64,000 nt of DNA from Ferribacterium limneticum (GTDB taxonomy: Bacteria > Pseudomonadota > Gammaproteobacteria > Burkholderiales > Rhodocyclaceae). This document shows positions 59,235 through 64,000 of this stretch, one piece after another (position 1 is the first letter of the stretch; every line of letters starts with the position of its first letter). The translations under genes and the position numbers were made by a program. Location of the stretch: assembly GCF_020510625.1 (NCBI RefSeq), contig NZ_CP075191.1:2456001-2520000 (forward strand), read 5' to 3'. The notes beneath the pieces are model-generated. The model was not told the origin of the DNA, searched no databases, and worked only from the letters and a program-made list of their open reading frames with translations.

Positions 59235-62225
59235 TCATGCCCGCCGAGCGGCGACAAGATCGGGAATCTGCCCGGCCGGCACGCCGGGACTGCAATAGAA
59301 ACCCTGGTATTCGTCGCAATGATGGCTACGCAGGAATTCGAGTTGCTCAACGGTTTCAACACCCTCGGCAATCACTTTGCGCTCCAACTCCATCGCGATG
59401 CCAATCACCATGCGGACGATCGCTGCATCGTTGTCGCTACGCCCAAGATCACGGACAAACGAACGGTCGATCTTGATCTTGTCGATCGGGAATCGCTTCA
59501 GGTAGGACAGGCTGGAATAACCCGTCCCAAAATCATCAATCGACAGTCCAACCCCCAGCGCCTTGAGCTCTTCCATGATGCGAATCACTCTTTCCGGATC
59601 CTCAATGATGACGCTTTCGGTAATTTCCAGCTCAAGATAGCGCGCTTCCAGGCCGGAGCTCTGCAGCGCCTGCGACACCAGGGCAACAATATCAGCACCA
59701 TGAAACTGGACCGCTGACAGGTTGACGGCCACTACCTTGGGCGCCATCCCGGCATCCTGCCACGCCTTGTTTTGCCGGCACGCCTCTTCCAGCACCCAGG
59801 AGCCAATCGGCAGGATCAGCCGGCTCTCTTCGGCAAGGGGGATGAACCTCACCGGCGAAACCATGCCCAGCTCCGGGTGTTGCCAGCGGAGCAGACACTC
59901 GAAACCGATGATTTCGCCGGTATTGATATCGACCTGAGGCTGGTAATGCAGCAGCAGTTCATTGCGCGAGAGAGCCCAACGCAAATCACTCTCCAGACGC
60001 AGACGTTCTGCCATGCGAACATTCATGTCAGCGGAGAAGAAGCGGAAGATATTTTGCCCCGCGTCCTTGGCATGATGCAGCGCATTGTCGGCATTTCGCA
60101 ACAGGGTTGCCACATCGTGGCCATCGCTGCCCAGCAGACAAATACCGGCCGAAGCCGTGGTCACGACATCACTTCCTTCAATCATCACCGGCTTGGCAAT
60201 CGCATCCAGCAGCTTGCGGGCAACCACTTCCGCCAGAATGGGACGTGTGCCCTGAGCCAGCAGAACGCCAAACTGATCACCGCCCAAACGACCAAGGAAA
60301 TCGCCATCGCGAAGTATTTTTCGCAAGCGCACGCTGATCCGGCGCAGCACGGCATCGCCAGCGGCATGACCAAAGGCATCGTTCACCCGGCTCAACTGAT
60401 CAAGATCAATAAGGATCAGCGCCCCCTCCCTTGCCGCCGCCAGCCACTCGCCCATGATCCGGGAAAACCCCTGACGATTGGGCAATTCGGTCAGCTGATC
60501 GACGTGGGTCAGCGACTCGATGCGCGCCTCGGCTGCCTTGCGCTCGCTGAGATCGGTCACGAATACTGCCCAGTTGACGACCTCGCCGGCATCATTGCGA
60601 ATTGAAGTGACGTTGCAAAAGATCGGAAGCAAACTTCCATCCTTGCGTACCGCTCTCATCTCACCCCGCCAGCCCCCCTGCTCCTCAAGCATCAGCACCA
60701 TGCCATCAAGCGAAGCCTTGTCCTGAAAACTCTCGAGCATGAAGCGCGGCTGTTGGCCCCGAAGATCATCCAGGTTATAGCCGCTGATCGTCGTTACCGC
60801 CTTGTTCAGCGTAAGCACCCGACGCTCAGCATCAAGGATCAATACCGCATCATTGGCATGATCGAAGAAGTGGGCAATCAGGCGCTGCCGCTCCTCGGCC
60901 TCGTAGCGGTCCGTCATGTCCCATGCCACGCCAGCCAGGCCTCTTGGCTGACCATCGTCGCGATAGACCGGCACGCGAAGGAACTCGAACGGCGACAACT
61001 TGCCACGCAGATTCAGCCAGACGACCTCGCGCACCGGCTCCCCCCTACGATAGACCTCAAGCTGGCCGGCGCGCAGCACCTTGGCCTCTTCCGCCGGGAA
61101 TAGCTCATCAACGGTATGACCAATAACCTGATCCATCGGCAAGCCCTTGTAGTGACAAAAGGCTTCATTGACCGCCAGATAATGGCCTTCGTTATCCAGC
61201 AGCCAGGCTGGATCGGGAATCGAATCGAGCAAGGCCCGGCTTTCGCGGGATTTGTCGGCAAAATCCTTGGCCAGTTTTTCGGCCAGCGCCTCAGCCTGGC
61301 GATACCCCATGACCCAGGAGCGCATCAACGCAATCAGCGCGGCCACCAGCATGACACCCAAAAGCGCATAAACCAGCGCCCGGCGCTGCCATTCGGCCAG
61401 CACCTCGGCTTCGGCCAAGCCCACCGTCACGACAAAGGGAAAGCCTTCGACAGCGCGAAAAACGAATATCCGTTTCACACCATCCAGGCCACTCGCACCA
61501 TGAAAACTGCCCGTAGTTTCCCCTGCCTGCAAATTTGGAAGAATCGGATTGTCAGGCAGTTGGCGACCTTGCCAGCCGGGCAACTCAGGCCAACGAGCAA
61601 ACAACGCCAGATCCCGACTCCACAGCGCAATAACGCCGTGCGGACCGACATCCAGGGCATGGTAGTAACGTTCGAAATAATCGGCGCGCAATGTAGCCAA
61701 CACGATGCCAGCAAAGTTTCCGGCGCTGTCCTGCAAGCGACGGGCAAAGACAATCACCACCTCGTTCGTCACGCGAGAAACCAGCGGCGGGGAAATCACC
61801 AGCCCGGCATTAGCATCATCGCGGAGACGAATGAAATACGGACGGTCAGCAATATTGACATCAGCCAATGTTCCGCTGGCATCGTAGAGATAGCGACCTT
61901 CAGCATCGGCAACCCGAAAGCTGCGCACTTCTGGAAAATGGACAAGATAGCGCTTCAACTCGGATTCCAGGCGCGCACGCGGTGTACGGTCGACCACATC
62001 CTGTTGAAAATGCTGCACGAAATCCGAGAGATGAAAATCGACCTTGCTCGCCGCTCCCTGAAGATGGCTCTCCAGCAATTTTCCCAGCGTTTGGCCGATA
62101 TGTTCGGCTGCCTGCAATTCTCGTTCGCGCGATTGATGAAGATCTTTAGCGACCCATCCGAACAGGGATAGACATAGGAGCGCAACCAGCAGCACACCAG
62201 AATGCAAAGAAAAATTCGCCGCCAT
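59235..62225 (-). CDS. membrane CACHE-PAS-PAS-GGDEF-EAL signalling protein
   Basis: 996 residues. N-terminal TM (LLVALLCLSLFGWVAKD), periplasmic dCACHE-like sensor (PYFIRLRDDANAGLVISPPL), second TM near 290, two PAS domains (from about 330 and 450), GGDEF (about 570-735) and EAL (about 750-990). The cyclase signature is RLGGDQF, not GGDEF, and the EAL signature is ECLLRW. The other phosphodiesterase residues are present: VNLSAVQF, ELEITES, DDFGTGYSSL, DKIKIDRSF, AEGVET. Most likely a c-di-GMP phosphodiesterase with a regulatory or inactive GGDEF domain, responding to a periplasmic ligand and perhaps redox. Confidence 0.9.
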   Translation of the reverse strand: MAANFSLHSGVLLVALLCLSLFGWVAKDLHQSRERELQAAEHIGQTLGKLLESHLQGAASKVDFHLSDFVQHFQQDVVDRTPRARLESELKRYLVHFPEVRSFRVADAEGRYLYDASGTLADVNIADRPYFIRLRDDANAGLVISPPLVSRVTNEVVIVFARRLQDSAGNFAGIVLATLRADYFERYYHALDVGPHGVIALWSRDLALFARWPELPGWQGRQLPDNPILPNLQAGETTGSFHGASGLDGVKRIFVFRAVEGFPFVVTVGLAEAEVLAEWQRRALVYALLGVMLVAALIALMRSWVMGYRQAEALAEKLAKDFADKSRESRALLDSIPDPAWLLDNEGHYLAVNEAFCHYKGLPMDQVIGHTVDELFPAEEAKVLRAGQLEVYRRGEPVREVVWLNLRGKLSPFEFLRVPVYRDDGQPRGLAGVAWDMTDRYEAEERQRLIAHFFDHANDAVLILDAERRVLTLNKAVTTISGYNLDDLRGQQPRFMLESFQDKASLDGMVLMLEEQGGWRGEMRAVRKDGSLLPIFCNVTSIRNDAGEVVNWAVFVTDLSERKAAEARIESLTHVDQLTELPNRQGFSRIMGEWLAAAREGALILIDLDQLSRVNDAFGHAAGDAVLRRISVRLRKILRDGDFLGRLGGDQFGVLLAQGTRPILAEVVARKLLDAIAKPVMIEGSDVVTTASAGICLLGSDGHDVATLLRNADNALHHAKDAGQNIFRFFSADMNVRMAERLRLESDLRWALSRNELLLHYQPQVDINTGEIIGFECLLRWQHPELGMVSPVRFIPLAEESRLILPIGSWVLEEACRQNKAWQDAGMAPKVVAVNLSAVQFHGADIVALVSQALQSSGLEARYLELEITESVIIEDPERVIRIMEELKALGVGLSIDDFGTGYSSLSYLKRFPIDKIKIDRSFVRDLGRSDNDAAIVRMVIGIAMELERKVIAEGVETVEQLEFLRSHHCDEYQGFYCSPGVPAGQIPDLVAARRA

Positions 62226-62423
62226 CTCCCCCCCTGATTGAGCTTAAGCACTCATTTTTTCAGTCTACCACGCGAAACTTGGGTATCCAGGCGAATAAAT
62301 CACGTTTGCATCGCTTGACGAGACAGTGTCTGAGCCGATGTTACCAATCGCCTGGACAGCCCTGCCCGCAGCGAGCCGGGCAGCACACCATCGAAAAAGG
62401 TAGGTGAAATGGCGGGTAGAAAT

Positions 62424-62452
62424 GCAAAACGGCCCGAGAAGGGCCGTTTTGC
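62424..62452 (-). terminator. terminator beside a displaced tRNA end
   Basis: Perfect 12-bp stem (GCAAAACGGCCC with GGGCCGTTTTGC), 5-base loop, T-rich exits in both directions. On the minus strand it follows the tRNA-Ser-like fragment at 62462-62475, as expected for that tRNA's original terminator. Confidence 0.85.
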
Positions 62453-62461
62453 ATCGAATTC

Positions 62462-62475
62462 TGGCGGAGGAGGCG
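62462..62475 (-). other. putative att site: displaced 3' end of a tRNA-Ser
   Basis: On the minus strand reads CGCCTCCTCCGCCA, i.e. an acceptor strand CTCCTCC, G73 and CCA as in a GGAGGAG-type tRNA-Ser. No tRNA body follows; an integrase gene does. Best read as an attachment-site remnant of an island whose other end lies outside the window. Confidence 0.5.
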
Positions 62476-62649
62476 TCCCCACACTTAGCATCCAAAACGA
62501 TCCGCCAAACTCTTTAACCACCACTTGTTTACCTCTACTATTCATAGTGTTACACAGAAAATAGTACAATAGCGTCCACAGAAATCTACCGAAATCCCCC
62601 TGCAATGTGGTGGGCTAAATGGTGGGCTGAAACATACACAAAGGATGCT

Positions 62650-63897
62650 ATGTCACTCACTGCCAAAGAAATCGAACACGCCAAACCGGGAATGCACGCG
62701 GATGGCAACGGCCTGTATCTGCGCGTCCAGGAACGCGGTACCAAAAGCTGGATATTCCGTTTCCAGCTCAACGGCAAGCGGCGGGAAATGGGCATTGGCA
62801 CACTGGCAGATCATCCCGCAAAATCCGCTCGCGGAAAGGCGGCTGAACTGGGGGCAATGGTTCGCTCAGGGATCGACCCCATCAACCAGCGTGAGCAAGC
62901 TCAAGCCGAGGCCATTGCTGCACTCAAGGCATCCCAAGCAAAAGCCATTTCCTTCGACATAGCGGCTGCCGAATATATCAAGACGCACAAGGCAGCATGG
63001 AAGAATACCAAGCATGCCCAGCAATGGGAGAACACCCTCGCTGCCTACGCTTCCCCCGTCATCGGCAGCAAACCGATTGACGAGATCACGACCGAAGACG
63101 TGCTGCAAATCCTCAAACCGATCTGGACCACCAAGACAGAAACAGCAAGCCGCCTGCGCTCCCGGATCGAATTGATCCTCTCATATGGCAAGGCCATGAA
63201 ATGGCGACAAGGAGAAAACCCTGCCTTGTGGCGCGGACATCTCGATGCACTCCTGCCCCCGGCAGCCAAGCTCAAGAAAGTACGGCATCACCCCGCCCTG
63301 CCTTATGTGCAGATCAGCACCTTCATGAAGGAATTGCGGAAGATACCCGGCTCCGGCGCCAGAGCGCTGGAGTTTGCCATTCTGACTGCAACCCGTTCAG
63401 GTGAAGTCCGCTTAGCTACGTGGCGTGAAATCGAACTGGACAAAAAACTCTGGACTGTCCCGGCTGACCGCATGAAGGCCAACCGGGAACATTGGGTTCC
63501 ACTTTCCCGGCAGGCCATAGCCCTGGTCGAAGCCTTACCGAAGTTTGAGGATTGCCCTTACCTGTTCCCCGGCCCACGGGATCAAAAGCCGCTCTCAGAT
63601 ATGACGCTGACAGCAGTCGTTCGCCGGATGAATACCACGGAGGATGAAGCCCCCATGCCGTGGATAGATCCCAAGAACGGAGACAGCATCGTGCCGCACG
63701 GTTTCCGCAGTACGTTTCGCGATTGGTCAGCAGAGGTGGGGCACTACCCGAGGGACCTGGCAGAACATGCCCTGGCGCACAGTCTTCCTGACAAGGTCGA
63801 GGCTGCTTATCAACGCGGCACCATGCTGGAGCGTCGAGCGCCGATGATGCAGGATTGGGCGGATTATATTGATCGGAAAGATGAACCGGTGGGGTGA
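62650..63897 (+). CDS. P4-type tyrosine-recombinase integrase
   Basis: 415 residues from the ATG at 62650, chosen over 62605 because an AAGGA box precedes it and the family opening SLTAKEIEHAKPGMHADGNGLYLRV then stands at the N-terminus. DUF4102-like arm domain (residues 1-85), core-binding helices, catalytic Arg in TATRSGEVRLA, HGFRSTFRDW (His, Arg), the EHALAH region and Tyr in AAYQRGTML. It differs from the tRNA-His element's integrase in sequence, so the two elements are independent. Confidence 0.93.
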   Translation: MSLTAKEIEHAKPGMHADGNGLYLRVQERGTKSWIFRFQLNGKRREMGIGTLADHPAKSARGKAAELGAMVRSGIDPINQREQAQAEAIAALKASQAKAISFDIAAAEYIKTHKAAWKNTKHAQQWENTLAAYASPVIGSKPIDEITTEDVLQILKPIWTTKTETASRLRSRIELILSYGKAMKWRQGENPALWRGHLDALLPPAAKLKKVRHHPALPYVQISTFMKELRKIPGSGARALEFAILTATRSGEVRLATWREIELDKKLWTVPADRMKANREHWVPLSRQAIALVEALPKFEDCPYLFPGPRDQKPLSDMTLTAVVRRMNTTEDEAPMPWIDPKNGDSIVPHGFRSTFRDWSAEVGHYPRDLAEHALAHSLPDKVEAAYQRGTMLERRAPMMQDWADYIDRKDEPVG

Positions 63898-64000
63898 TGA
63901 AGCGTGGGATTACGCTTTTTTGATTCAACGGTTTTCCTGAGGGTACCGCCCGCCTATGGAAAAATTTCTGATGAATACGACCTTAAGAGAAAAGCGCTCG

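Larger units (their letters stand above)
62462..64000. mobile_element. left end of a second integrative element (incomplete)
   Basis: Putative tRNA-Ser 3' remnant followed by an inward-pointing P4-type integrase; the rest continues beyond 64000. The same layout as the tRNA-His element: tRNA fragment, terminator on the host side, integrase inside. Confidence 0.55.

Overview
The window reads as a chromosome segment of a betaproteobacterium, most likely Rhodocyclales (Dechloromonas/Azonexus-like). That assignment is an inference from high GC, housekeeping gene content and order (smc-zipA-ligA-galU-hpt, dapC-dapD-pilU-dapE-prmB, tig-clpP-clpX-lon-hupB) and exosortase/PEP-CTERM biology. No database search was possible.

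Left chromosomal arm, 1-29.8 kb. rfbD (minus) faces map-glnD. Next is a compact protein-sorting cassette: an exosortase (XrtH-like), an overlapping membrane partner, and a convergent subtilisin-like protease with a C-terminal sorting tail. A long minus-strand run follows: smc, zipA, ligA, galU, hpt, a methyltransferase and an MTA/MTI phosphorylase. The smc gene carries an in-frame 20-bp dRS3-like palindrome in its hinge region. A small accessory patch (18.6-21.9 kb) holds a membrane TIR protein, a toxin-first HigB/HigA-type module with a perfect operator palindrome, a beta-propeller protein and a lipoprotein. dapC-dapD-pilU-dapE-prmB-speE-like form a plus-strand run. A small lipoprotein and pepD (minus) close this arm.

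Integrated element, 29,849-48,162 (18.3 kb). It is bounded by a perfect 48-bp repeat of the 3' part of tRNA-His; the intact tRNA is at the right end. Contents in order: tyrosine integrase, possible structured RNA, AlpA-like regulator, AEP primase, SF3-like helicase, a bipartite iteron origin around an AT-rich core, two HNH proteins, TerS, TerL, a fused prohead protease/major capsid gene with an internal ribosome binding site, portal, connectors, a frameshifted tail assembly chaperone, and tape measure. I see no tail tube, tail tip or fibre, lysis or CI-like repressor gene. Where those would lie there is a terminator and a leftward cargo pair, including a PEP-CTERM protein. This is either a decayed siphophage or, more interestingly, a capsid-forming satellite (cf-PICI-like) that also supplies its own tape measure and chaperone and would need helper tail parts.

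Right chromosomal arm, 48.2-62.2 kb. tRNA-His, then tig-clpP-clpX-lon (lon behind a good sigma-32-type promoter), hupB behind a sigma-70 promoter, tRNA-Val, an HDOD protein, trmJ-like methyltransferase, suhB, a PaaI-type thioesterase, a frameshifted class III aminotransferase, and a large CACHE/PAS/GGDEF/EAL protein with altered GGDEF and EAL signatures.

Right edge, 62.46-64 kb. A second tyrosine integrase lies next to what looks like the displaced 3' end and terminator of a tRNA-Ser. This would be the start of another island continuing beyond the window.
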